DNA from: Lytechinus variegatus
Taxonomy: Eukaryota; Echinodermata; Echinoidea; Temnopleuroida; Toxopneustidae
Length of the DNA stretch: 64,000 bases
Assembly: GCF_018143015.1 (NCBI RefSeq)
Contig: NC_054741.1
Span: 59,889,197 to 59,953,196, forward strand
Reading direction: 5' to 3'
In this document: positions 21,955-34,200 of the stretch, in pieces
How the letters are laid out: each line of letters starts with the position of its first letter
Position numbering within the stretch: position 1 is the first letter of the stretch
Notes under the pieces: model-generated
Seen by the model: the letters and a program-made list of their open reading frames with translations, nothing else
The model's database searches: none
What the model was told of the DNA's origin: nothing
Position numbers and translations under genes: made by a program

Positions 21955-23672
21955 TAGTTAAATAAATGGTGTCAAGAAAAATAACAAGAAAGATAAGATC
22001 ATGAAGAAGAGAGGGAGAAATTTTCCGAATCTTGCACCGACACTCACTACCCAATGTTTTAATTCATAAATAATTAATTTCTATTAAACCGTTTAACAAA
22101 AAATATTTATGAATTCATTCATCTATTCATAATTTTGTTTGTGATTCCGGTTTTCAGGAGAACATAGGAAATCCGAGTTTGTAAAGATAACCCCTCTCTG
22201 TACTGTTCCGGCTATCCAAGATGGTGACTTCAGTATGGGAGAAACGTAAGATCTATTATCGTAATTTTCTTCGTGCTACTCACATTACTTGTTACTTTGA
22301 TAAAGGATGATTACAAAATATATATCATTTTGTTTAAATGATGACGACGTTGAAATGGTGAAACGACACGCTAATGAGGTCCAATAATTACTACTGGCAA
22401 ACAATAAAATATCAATGATACTGGTAATCATTACTAAACAGATGATTATGCCAAAATTAATTATGATAAAGATAATCCGTGCAATGGTTTTTAATCAAAT
22501 CATTACAGAATGCTCAGTTCAAGTAGCTCTGTTAAAAAAGAGACACAAATAAATATATCTTTACGCACATAACCACATAGAATTACTGGAAAATCGTTTT
22601 TTGCAGAGTGGCGATTATCAAGTACCTGGCGAACAAGTACGCAGACCTAGTTCCTTACAACTGGTATCCGAAGGATCTAGAGAAAAGAGCCAGAGTTGAT
22701 GAATACATGGCATTTCATCATACAGGAACAAGAGGAGGGTGTTGTGGAATCTTCATCAGCGAGGTGAGAAGCTTAATTTCACAAAACAGTTATATGCACA
22801 TCTATTAACAGCAAAGTAGAACAACCCTCCTCCCCCACCCCCCAAACACAGGCATAACTTTACATTAAATAACAGAGTTATCTTTGGCGAATTCAAACTC
22901 CAGAACAGAATTGATCTGCTAATAGCAGTGTTTGATTCAACAAGTCGATATTGTTAATGTTCTTTTTAATACAGGTTCTCATCCCATTGTTTTCGGAAGG
23001 GAAAGAGCATGCATCGGAGGAAAGATTGAAACGAGATACAGAGAATTTGACCAAACAACTTGATAAGCTGGAGAATGCTTTCTTACAGGACAATGATTGG
23101 TTGGCCGGGATGACATCTCTGTGGCGGATGTGCTCGCCGTTTCTGAGGTAAAAACGGCAACAACAAATAGAAAAAAAATGGACCACCAAAATCTATTAGG
23201 CTGTATATCTATTTTTTTTCAGAGAATATGAGGAAAATGTCATTTAGTATTTCTAGAACGATATAATACATAAAAAAGCCAACAGGCAAATGTTTGGACT
23301 TTGTCATGCAAATAGCAATATTTTGGGGTCATCTGAAGATTTGTTTATATGAAGTAATCTAAAAAAAAGTAACATACTATATGTTAATTGCATATTTCAT
23401 TTATAAACATCATCATGTATGCTCATTAAGTGATTAAATAGTTTTCCACTTATGAATCGCATAAATGCAAATTAAGTAATGATGAAATCCAATCCTCTCC
23501 ACTTCAAGAAAAATTGCTTCTATTTCCCCCTTTTTATGTGATTTGTTTCCCTGATTACTTACTGTGCACCGGTGCCATACACTGTGAACCTTATAAGTTG
23601 CAATGTGTGCACCTTCTTCCCTTTAATGAAAGGTGCACAATTTCACATTAAATTTATACCCCGGTGTGACAT

Positions 23673-23885
23673 CACTGGCGGATCCAGGGGGGCGGGCACA
23701 GCCGGCCCGTGCCCCTCCCCCTTTTAACACAATTAAAATTCGTAATATAAAAATGCCTTTAAAACAGAAGTGCCCCTCACCCTTTGAAAGTAAAAACCCC
23801 TTTTTCCTTTTTTTTGCCTTTCAAATTTTTCCTCGGGAAAATGTGCCCCCTCCCCTTTTCGAAAAATCCTGGATCCGCCCCTGGG
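23673..23885. mobile_element. MITE with CACTGGCGGATCCAGG ends
   Basis: Ends CACTGGCGGATCCAGGGG and CCTGGATCCGCCCCTGG are inverted copies; the interior is C-rich and T-rich. In intron 4 of copy C; copy B has the empty site near 16000. Degraded relatives of the end occur at 37635-37682, 28440-28475 and 59290-59312. Confidence 0.75.
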
Positions 23886-24383
23886 AAGGGCTATGCAAAG
23901 TTGGACATATATAATTTTACAATAAATAATCTTTGTTAACAAATAGGCACTTTTATGCATAGTTATTGTTTATTTACTTTTTTCAACGATTAGATGATGC
24001 AAAATACCATTAACAGACGTGACGTCACAGAGGGGAGACCGAAGCTCAGAGCTTTCGTAGATCGGGTGAAGGATCGTCTTAACCCAACCTTTGATGAAGT
24101 CCACGAAGCCTTGTATGCAAGGAGGGATAGCTACGGGAAATAAATTTTCTTCAAAACAATTGTTTTTAATAAATTCAGGAAGCCTTACTTGGCATCAGAA
24201 ATTATTATCACCCCTCCCCCCCCTCTCTCTCTCTCTCTCTATAAACTTCTCTGTATCCCTGTCTCTGCCTCCAAATCTCACTTCTGTCCCTGGATAATCA
24301 TATTGAACACTGCTGAAATATATCCAATTGCCATACCTTCTTTTATCATTGCAAAGAACAATTTTCGTCGACTTTTTAATAGA

Positions 24384-24535
24384 CCAGGGCCCGTTGCAGA
24401 AAGAGTTGCAATCAATCGCAACTCTAAAAAAAATAATTCCCAACTTGATTTTCAACCAATCAACAGCACGCATTTGGGACTTGCGATTGATTTTTGACTT
24501 GGGTTTAAACGCAACTCTTTCTGCAACGGACCCCG
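24384..24535. mobile_element. Short MITE, GGGCCCGTTGCAGAAAGAG type
   Basis: Left end GGGCCCGTTGCAGAAAGAGT and right end GCAACTCTTTCTGCAACGGA are inverted copies, 3' of GST copy C. About 150 bp, no coding potential. Confidence 0.8.
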
Positions 24536-24806
24536 ATTGTCAACTTAATTTCCATGTAACGCTGCATGAAATCGTTTAGTAATTCAGATAAAATACTAGT
24601 GAAAAAATGCTAATTGAGGTTAGCCCCAATAGATAATGCAATAGCATTAATAGTTTAAAATAATAATTTCAGCTGATGTCAATAAGTACAATCATAATCT
24701 TCAGTATTAATTCTACTTATTATTGGTTCAGCTAATTGTCATCTTTACCGAACGTATTTCAAAAATCAACAATATACATATACCTTATGTATTCACAAAA
24801 ATTATG

Positions 24807-25215
24807 CACTCTAGAAATTATTGGGTAAAAATGCTCCATGAGGGTAATTATTAAACATTAGGCATTTCCTTTGGGCAATTTCATTTATCCAGTGTGATGA
24901 CAATTTTACCCATTCTAAAGTAATTGCTGCTTATTTTTTAATCTTACTGGACAATATGCATCCCGCATTGGGTAAAATACTGCCCAAAATTGGTTGGAAA
25001 CATATACCCCTTTCAGTAACTCGCTGGCCCGGGCCAGGCCCGGGCTAAGTCGTAAAATTTTGAGTTTATGAATATAGTTACTGAAAACATTTTTTAACGC
25101 TTGGTGCGGACTATTTTAGCGCGGGCCTGGTACGGACCAAAAAATCATGAGTTACTGAAAACGGTAATAGTTAATCTCGTGCTGGTTAAAATTTTACCCA
25201 ATAATTTTTACAGTG
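24807..25215. mobile_element. MITE downstream of GST copy C, interrupted by a nested element
   Basis: Same element as 16612-16828, ends CACTCTAGAAATTATTGGG and CCCAATAATTTTTACAGTG. It is longer because another inverted-repeat element lies at about 25006-25166 inside it. Confidence 0.75.
25006..25166. mobile_element. Nested inverted-repeat element
   Basis: Ends CCTTTCAGTAACTCGCTGG and ATGAGTTACTGAAAACGGT are inverted relatives; interior is GC-rich (GGCCCGGGCCAGGCCCGG). The 16612-16828 copy lacks it, so it inserted after the duplication. Confidence 0.7.
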
Positions 25216-25600
25216 AAGTACTTTTTAGGCAGTGTATACAAGCATCTAATTACGGTTAAATTCCTCCAATAGCATTATTTTGAACAATTTGCTAGATATT
25301 CTGCTACTTCGGATGTTTCTGAGATCACTTGCAGGTAAATTTGAAATAGGGTCAGAAAATTAAATTGATATTGTTAAGATTCACATTTCGCTTATGTTTT
25401 GTTCCTTTATTGTAGCGATAGTCAATAGTGTAAGATATTAATACAACAAATCTATGCAGAAACAGATTATGAATTAAATATACTCCTATCAAAATATTTG
25501 TTTGATTTGTATGCCAGTAAATCGCGAGCATGTGTTTATAGACAAATAAAGTAAGATTGTTTTCATTTATGAATTTTCGTAGTTTTTTGTACATTCTGTA

Positions 25601-25821
25601 CACAGTAAAAAAAGTGTTAACCGGTGTGCATAGAGGACCACGCCAGTCATTTTACACCGGTGTTAGATTGACAGTGTTAGATTAACACCTATATAGGTGT
25701 TATTACAACACCTTTGGTTCTTTGGTGTTATGTTAAATCTATTGGGTGTAATTTTAACAGCTCAGGGTGTGGTCCTCTATTAAGATCAACTGGTGTAATA
25801 TTTAACACAGTTTTTATAGTG
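25601..25821. mobile_element. MITE with TA target site 3' of GST copy C
   Basis: Left end CACAGTAAAAAAAGTGTTAA and right end TTTAACACAGTTTTTATAGTG, with a second inverted block ATAGAGGACCAC / GTGGTCCTCTAT. Flanked by TA. The copy B flank has the uninterrupted site ACATTCTGTAGACTG at about 17222. Confidence 0.8.
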
Positions 25822-26240
25822 TAGATGTTAAGAGCGAAATGTAGATAAAATCGAACAATGCAAAAGTTATTTTCCATTATTTTATTACTTTCATCAAAAT
25901 CGCACAACGTAAGATATTTTTTCTTTGAAAAATTAATCAAACAAAAAATGCTTGCATCATTTAATCGAGAACCAGTGTTATTTTGCATTAACTATTGGAA
26001 AATTCAGCGAATAAGTACTTTGTTCATCACTCGGGACTATAAAAAAATCAAGTGTATATCATCTGGGTTGGCGAATCTTTAAAACAGTTGTATTTGATAA
26101 ATTCATGAGAAGTTTACATTTATCAGCAATGCATGCAGCAACAGATCATACGCGCAATTCTTGTCTGAAACACGTTCCTGCCTACCTATAAAAGTTCACA
26201 ATTCTTTTGCTACATGGACGGTGTGTTTCCAAAGGTCTAG

Positions 26241-28972
26241 AAAATGTGTCAAGCAAAAAAAAAGTTATCACCCCAAATTTAAGGTCATTTTCGACGAAAA
26301 TAAATTTGACAAGCAAAAAAAAAGTAATCTCGTCCAAAAACACATGCTTTATTTCGATATTGAATGATGCATTTTTTAACATCATAAAAGACTAAAAATA
26401 GTAGGGGGACATGTGATATTCTGCCCTCCTACTTAAAATAGTAGGGGGACACGTCCCCCCCCCCCCGCGCCCATGAGTAAATCAATAATAATATCGAAAT
26501 ACATAGATATTAAAATTCAAGGAGCAGACAATAAACTTACTGAATTTTAAAGTTCAGCAATAATTTGTGAAAGACGTGCATGCCTACATGAATATGCAAT
26601 ATGTGGGCTGATGATGTCATATATCCCCACTTATATACTTTTTTATAATTTTGAAATCAAACTATTTCTTTACTTTTTTCATAGGCCTATATGCTTGAAC
26701 ATCTCCCTTGTAACCAAATAAGTTTCAGCTATACGATTGGCTTAAGCAATAATTCAGTAGTCGATCTATTTTTTTTTACATTCTTTGAGGACAAACTTTG
26801 AAAAGAAATAATTTCTTATCATGGAATACAAAAGAAAGAGTCGTGAGGTGGCATCACCTGCTCATTGCACAATATTGAGGCCATGTTATAGAACTGTTTC
26901 AACGAATTAATGCACAAAATGAACTGTCATATACTTGGTAACTTTGTTATTCCATTTTGATAAATTATTAAGTGTTCTGTTTGCCTTATTTTACACTATT
27001 GATTCAAATCATATAATTTTCAGACTGGATAAATTATCCTCTCTGAAGACATGTAGCTATCAATTAGAATACAGGTTTCGCTGTAGTTGTACGAATTACC
27101 CAAGGTAAATTGCATGGTCATGGTAATAAAAAACGAAAGCCATATGCAAAAACTTAATTCCGACAGATTCAAGCATCTTCCAAAGCTCTTTTCAAGTGTA
27201 AAGGCTTATCAACGAAGAGACAAAACTGAGTAAAACTTTCATGAAAAATCTGATAAGGAAAGAGAAAAATCATAATTTTTTATTTTTTTCAGTCTAAAAC
27301 ATTATATTCTTGGTTTTATCCAATTTGCAAGAGTTTAGGTTGCCCGTTGCGGAAAGAGACGCTAAGAGATAGAAAGAGAGGAAAATCAAAGTAAATTTCG
27401 AAATGCGAGCTTCTGATCATGTTGGGTTCGATATCATTTCATTCGCAAGACTTCCTGCAGCTATCTCCTGATCACAGTGAGTGGCGAACGGATGAAAGGC
27501 CTTGGTGCCCCCCCCCCCCCAATTTGTTACGACCAAGAAAAAAAAAGAAAAAGGGAAGAAAAGAAAAGCAAAGCAAATACAGAACGGTGAGTTATGATAT
27601 CATTTTCTGAATAATATGTCAAAATCTATCACAAAAATTGATTTTAAAATAAAAATGTCGAAAGTTTTACTCACGCGCTTTGCTCGCTCGCAACTTAAAA
27701 AAAAAGAATTTTAGCCCGAAACGCCATATAAAGCTTTCTCAAAATTTTGGGTCTGATCACAGTATCGTTGGAGATATTTTGAACATAAACTTTGAATAAA
27801 GCTTATGATCGTAGAACATTTTTCTACGATTGATTGCATTAACTATAATGTATATTTACTCGCTAACCTTTGTGTTACGATTAATCGCTAACTTTTGTGT
27901 TACGGGACCCAGAACTAAATTAGTGTAACCTTTCTACCAAGATGAAGTACATGTTAACAGGGTTTAGCATTAGCAGCTTGTCAAGATAAACGTTTCAATC
28001 AAAGGGATACACGTTTCTTTAAGTTGTGCTTGAAATGGGCGATGCGTTTTTATTCCTTTCTCGTATTGGTTTTGTATACCCTTTTATAACAAAAGATTAG
28101 TATATTTTATACTGAAAATGATATTTTGTGAAAGGAAAGATAGAAAATGTTTTTGAATGAATAAATAAAAAATGAGGTAGTTGCATTCTCTGCCACTGTT
28201 CCTTCTCGTGCTCAATCACTTTCTGGTTGTCTGATTTTTCGTTTTTCCTTTTATGGAACTTGACCTTTTCGATAATGTTTCCTCATTCTTATTTTTTCAT
28301 GCTGTTCTATTATATTTAGCTTATTTCGTTAATTTCGTTTTGACAAGTTGCTTATTATTTTGCATTATTCGTTTCATTTTTTTCATATACTGAAGAAGGC
28401 TGAGAACCGACATTTTTATTATATACACACTTACAGAGGCGTCGATCCTGGGGGGACAGGGGGCGATCGCCACACCAGTGAAAATATTGGGGGGACAAAC
28501 ATATCGTTTTGCCCCCTCCTCAATAATTCTGCATGTGCAAAAATAAAATAAGATTTTAATGTTATACAGCAAGCGAGATTGAGATACACAACTCGTTCTT
28601 TATTTAAAATCGTGCTCAAATTTTCCGCTTTTCAGATTGGAATATAAATATTTTTAGCTCGCGCTTCGCGCTCGCATCATTTCTGTAGCAAAAACACCCA
28701 TTATGTTCATGATTAAATACTTAGGTGAATAGTACCGTTTTCAGTTCAAAACCTCAAAAGAACTCCCGCTTCGATTTGCAATAATAGTCTTTTGTTGAAC
28801 TCAATATTTATTCCACAATCTCAAAGTTCGGCCAGTCATGTGACCACTTAGATCTTTATATTACCTACACGACCGATACGTCTGTACTGAATAGGAGATC
28901 TTGCTTGATTATCATCGTCAAAGAACACACAATTTCTTCGAATCCACGTCTGACGAGGAAAAATTATTCATC
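26241..28972. other. Intergenic DNA between GST copies C and D
   Basis: No exon recognised. Contains C-rich runs (about 26455, 27510), a MITE-end fragment GGTTGCCCGTTGCGGAAAGA near 27338, the fragment TTTGTGTTACGGGACCC near 27890, and two stretches with a GCGCTTCGCGCTCGC motif (27675-27695 and 28661-28676) that also appear in weaker form near 30575. A stretch near 26580-26650 resembles the interior of the MITE at 32941-33503. No promoter assigned. Confidence 0.5.
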
Positions 28973-31230
28973 ATGGTTGTCAAGATTTACATTGATATGC
29001 TATCCCAGCCTTGCCGATCGCTCATCATCTTCCTCAAGAACACAAAGATTCCGTTCGAATTGGTAACGGTCAACCTCCGAGATGGTAATACTTTTTTTAT
29101 CATTTTGCAATGTAGGATTTAGGATTTGTTATTGTTCGTTATCAATAAAATTTCTTTATCTGTAGGACTATCATCTTTATCATATTCATTCATCTGATTA
29201 CCGCTATCGAAAGGGTACCTTCAAATCTCTCAATAATACATGAACCTCACAGAAGTTGTTAAACAGTTTAACATGTCTAAACAACCATGTGTAATTTATT
29301 GAAGATTGAATAAAAAATTAACTGTGTTGTTTTAGTTTTCAAACACTCTTTTAAAATTCAACGACTACTGTGGAGTTCAAATAGTAGCCAGCGTTGTACA
29401 AACTTGATCGAGAGAAATTCAAAAAGCAAAAAGCAAAAAAAAAAGGATTCACTACAAAATGAAGGTCATTTGGTGTCATTATTTTTCCAATTTTGCACAT
29501 CTTCCAGAATATCTGTCCTGGGGGTGCTGCCTATGAAGAATAATACCCGCAGCACGCCCAAGGAAAAATTTTGGGGGTGATGCACCCCGTTTCCCAGTGT
29601 CATGATTAACAAACCAGACAAGATAGCGTTTACATTCAGATGTAATTGGCTTGAAGCCTCGTGGTGTAGCAGTTCTGCCACTCCCCCGGTAATCTGAAGG
29701 TCGTTAGTTCGAATCCCAGCGTGGCCTAACGTCCTTTTGCAAGGCGTCAAGCCATATTTTTTCACACTCTATCCAGGTGTTAAATGGCTATCAAATAGGA
29801 TGCGAAAGTTTATGTAGTATACCTAGAAATTGAGTATTGGAACTCTTGTTGGAATGCTGCCCAGGGAGTGGAGGAAGATCGTGCATTATTTTTATGCGGG
29901 CATGCCAGGATCCGATGTCCGCGGGTAATAGTATAATAATTGCAATATAAAGCGCTGAGAAACAAAGCTTATTAAGCGCTATAATGTAACTATCATTATT
30001 TATTTTGATGATTTCACGTAGAAACAATCAATATATCGATTTCGCAATATGGAGGAAAGTTCAAGGAAAGAAATCCTCATATCGAGGGTCTTAAAGTCAA
30101 GTCAGCACAAGTCTTGACCATCATGGGACGTTTGCCTCCATAATAATTTTCATTCCTTCTTCAAATATTTAACGATCATTTTGACCAGTTTAACAAATAT
30201 TAGATATCGGCAGTTCCGTTTGTTTTTCATTAATATTCAACTAAAGATAGCACTTGTAGGACTTGATATTTGACAATATCACCTCTTGGTAATGCGATTC
30301 AGGTGTATAATCAAAGGATAAGGTGAAGTAGCGATATCTTTTCGTGAATTTGCATTTTAAAAATGATAAATGATTTCACCTTTAGCACGAAAATAGCAGA
30401 AGCCAAACCAGTGGAGTACAGATGAGAGGCCTTAAGGGGAAGGGTTGCCCCCCCCCCCAGAAAAAAATTACGAACAAGAAAATATAAAGAAAGGAAAGAC
30501 AGAAGAGTGAAATATGATATTATTTTCTGAAAATTGCGTCAAAATCTTATACAAAGTGTCAACATTTTTGCTCGTTCGCTTCATTCGCTCGCTCACTTTA
30601 AAGAAATAGATTTTGCCCGCTAAGCAATATCTAACCCCTCGAATTTGTGGGCTCATTACACCATTGAGCAAAACCCTCAGTGATGCACAATTTTAAAGGA
30701 AGGTGCTTCATAGTACTCATACAAATTTCCAAATTTTTTTCGGTTTACAGTCTTGGTTCTGAATATCAATTGAAAGAGATGCAAGATTCCGGTGACCCGG
30801 GTTCGATTCCCAAGTGGTGCGCTAGTGCCCTTTGGTAAGGCATTTATCCTCGTTACCGGGTCCCTCGGAGAGGACCTTAAGCCGTTGGTCACCTGGTTGC
30901 TTGCTCACAGGCATTCGTGCTTTCTTAGCAGTCAGGTAAAAAAAAACCTTAGGTATAACTTTGTAATATTCCTTAATTAGTAGGAAATCAGTTCAATTGT
31001 TTATCGTTATCCTGATATTTTCAATTTGTACCTCAACTAATCAATTTCCTCTTCTCAGGTAGTCATATGAAACCAGAATACAAGAAAATTACACCTCTGT
31101 GCACTGTACCAGCTATTCAAGATGGAGACTTTAGTATGGGGGAAACGTAAGCTAACACATTTCTGTATTATAATTTCCAGGTTTTCCCTTCTCCCTCTCA
31201 CTCTTTCTTCCTCTCTCTCTCCCTCTCTTC

Positions 31231-31262
<32 letters not shown>

Positions 31263-34200
31263 TTAAATATATATATATATTAAAAAAACAGATACATGTA
31301 ATTCGTGTCAGTATGATGCATTCTTAGATGTCACACAGTCACTACAAGTATTTCCATGATTTATTTTACCCATTTTACTTTTATTATATTGATTAAAAAA
31401 ATGGTCTTAGATTCAACGAGAAAGGGGTATCTGCCATACCACAGTAAACTTGTTACATGAAAAATCAAACGAAGTTTTACATTTTGGAGAAAAACTGGAA
31501 AAATCGGGGGGGGGGGGGTTACAGTGAAATTAAAGAAAAATGCTGAGTGTGAGGTGGCATTGCGATGCATCGGATCCCCAATTTGCAAACCGCCCATGAT
31601 GGGTTTTTGAAAATCATTTTAATATCATGATCTCTTTCTTATCTTTTTTTAAAGCAAGTTCACACCTAGTTATCAATAATGCTTATAGCATTTCCATTTA
31701 TTTGAAAGCAGGATAAAAGAGCATTGTAGATTAAATGCCTTGCTCACGGACATAGCTGCCGCGGCCGGGAATCGAACCCCCGGAATTTTTCATGTATAGC
31801 CAGGCGCCTTAGACCACTTGGCCACGGCACCTCCTCTTCTTTTCTTATATCAGAAATCGATCATGACATTTTCAGTCTTCTGACTCTTTGATTTTTATCT
31901 ATGCCTATTTTTATTCAAATCAACTTCATAAAGGTCTGGAATATGTAAGATGAAAAACCCGTGTTCAAATATCGATATCTTATCTTTTCAATTCATTTTT
32001 TTAATGTTTTAAACAGCATGGCAATCATTAGGTATTTGGCGACGAAGTATTCAGACCTAGTCCCTGACCATTGGTACCCGAAGGATCTAGAGAAAAGAGC
32101 CAGAGTTGATGAATACATGGCCTTTCATCATACAGGAACAAGAGGGGGATGTGGTCGTATCTTTTACAGTGAGGCGAGTCTTAACTTTTCCCTGTCGAGA
32201 TATTTTGTCTGTTTGAAAATAATAAATAAATGAATAAATAAATAAATAAACACATAAATAAATGAATAAATTAACTAATTAATAAACAGATAAATAGAAA
32301 GATGAATGGATAGATAATAATAATAATAATAGGCATTTATATAGCGCCATCTATCTAGAATTATTCTATTCCGAGGCGCGTTGTTATTATTATTACCCCG
32401 GCTTTAGCTCGAGTTGCCTCTTAGTGCTCATGCATTCAAGGAATTAATCCTGCCGGGTACCCATTCACCTCACCTGGGTCGAGTGCAGCACAGTGTGGAT
32501 AAATTTCTTGCTGAAGGAAATTACGCCATGGCTGGGATTCGAACCCACGACCCTCTGTTTCAAAGTCAGAAGACTTATCCACTGGGCCACAACGCTCCAT
32601 GTTTGTGTGTAGATAGATGGATGGATAGATAGATAAATAGATACAGATATATTAATGAATTAAGAAATGAATAATAAAGCAATGAATGAATAAGTACACA
32701 AATAAATAAATGAATAAATAAATATTAAGTAAATAGCCAGATCTCTTGAATAACTGTGATTTCAAATATTCATTAGAAAACGAAGAAACAATGTAACCCA
32801 TAGTGGGCTCTGTTTATGCTGTACTCCTACTGTTGGATCAAGTTCACATACCTAAATTTGAGCAGTTTGAATAAAATTCTCCACAAATTCCATTATGTTA
32901 ACACGATGTGAACAATTTAAGGGCATGCTGACGAATACGAAAGGGGTACTCCGGGATGAAAATGTTTTAAAGCGTAGAATTCCCAGATCAAAATGCTGAA
33001 AATTTCATCAAAGTTAGATAAACAAAGTTATTGAATTTAATTTCAGCAAATTTGTGAAATCAATTATAATCTATGTACATCGTCATGAATATGCACTAGG
33101 TGGGCTGATGATTTCACATCCCCACTTTCTTTTTTCTGGTGGTATTACATGATTTTTTTCCATATATCTGTGAATAATATGTCTCCCTTGTAATGAAGTT
33201 GCAGAAACGAATTATAATACATAATGCACTAATTCAGTTGTGAATCCAATTTGTTTAGTTCTTCGAGATTTTTTAAATTAACCTAATTTCATACAAAAAA
33301 CAAGTGGGGGTATGACATCATCAGTTTGTTCATTGAATATTTTTAAAGACATGTATGGAAATGTTTCACCAGAATAATTCAAATATTTAAAATGCCATAA
33401 TTGTGTTATTCCTTGTCTGATTTTGATCAAATTTTCATTGTTTTGTTTGTCTGATTTTCCTTTGTCTGTTTAAATCATACTATTTTCGGCCTGGAGTACT
33501 TCTTATTTCAGCAAGTATATAATTTCTCATACGCGAAAGAAATGTTATCATTATCCAAAATGCGTACTATTTCCAGATAGTATTCTGTTAAACCCCATAA
33601 CAAAAACAAACCGTATGATTATTTTTTTTATAGAAAACGGTCAATTTCTCACAATTTAAAATTCATGAATTTGAATATTCACGAGGTTCTCCAGCAGCTT
33701 CCACACGGGGGCAGGATGTTTTCTTTAATTTGTAGCAGGAACAATTGCCTCCTAATGTACTACATCTTTTTTTTATATAATACAGATCGTTATCCCAATG
33801 CTATCTGGAGGAAAGGAGCATGCATCGGAGGAAAAATTGAAGAATGACGAAGAAAATCTTACCAAGCAGCTTGATAAGCTGGAGCATGCTTTCTTACAGG
33901 ACAATGCTTGGCTGGCCGGGGATGACATCTCAGTTGCTGATGTGCTGGCCGTTTCTGAGGTAAGAATTGAAGAGTTTGGTTGCAAAAGGGGTTAGGTCCA
34001 CTTTGGATCATTCCGAGAAAAATCACGTTTTTATTCTCACGTATTGCAATATTCTTATAAGAAACTTAATTGCCCTATCATGTGAACATAAAATTGGGTA
34101 TAAAAAGAAATCCACCCGTCTTCAGTTTTGTTCTTTATATTTGTTTAAAATATCACCCGTGGACCTAACGCCTTTTGCAAGCAAACTGAAATTAATCAAA

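Larger units (their letters stand above)
19062..24143 (+). pseudogene. Theta-class glutathione S-transferase, copy C (frameshifted in exon 4)
   Basis: Closest paralogue of copy B. Exons: 19062-19173, 22158-22245, 22607-22763, 22975-23147, 23994-24143, all GT-AG. The start MVVKVYVDLLSQPCR, Ser11, His40, Val54-Pro55 and Glu66-Thr67 are kept. Exon 4 has 173 nt where A, B and D have 174: one G is missing from the GGGG run in the LAGDD codons (about 23105-23110), so the frame shifts and a stop is met at the fifth base of exon 5. The product would lack the end of the helical domain. Splice sites and the rest of exon 5 are undamaged, and exon 5 would read normally in the old frame. This is either a young pseudogene or a homopolymer error in the assembly; I cannot decide. 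AATAAA overlaps the old stop (24139-24144). Confidence 0.8.
18111..26240 (+). repeat. Segmental tandem duplication unit containing GST copy C
   Basis: Partner of 6160-17940, starting at CGAATGGGATAACTAAG. Collinear match in flank, exons, introns and 3' flank. It is shorter because copy B has gained more insertions, especially in intron 3. Confidence 0.8.
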
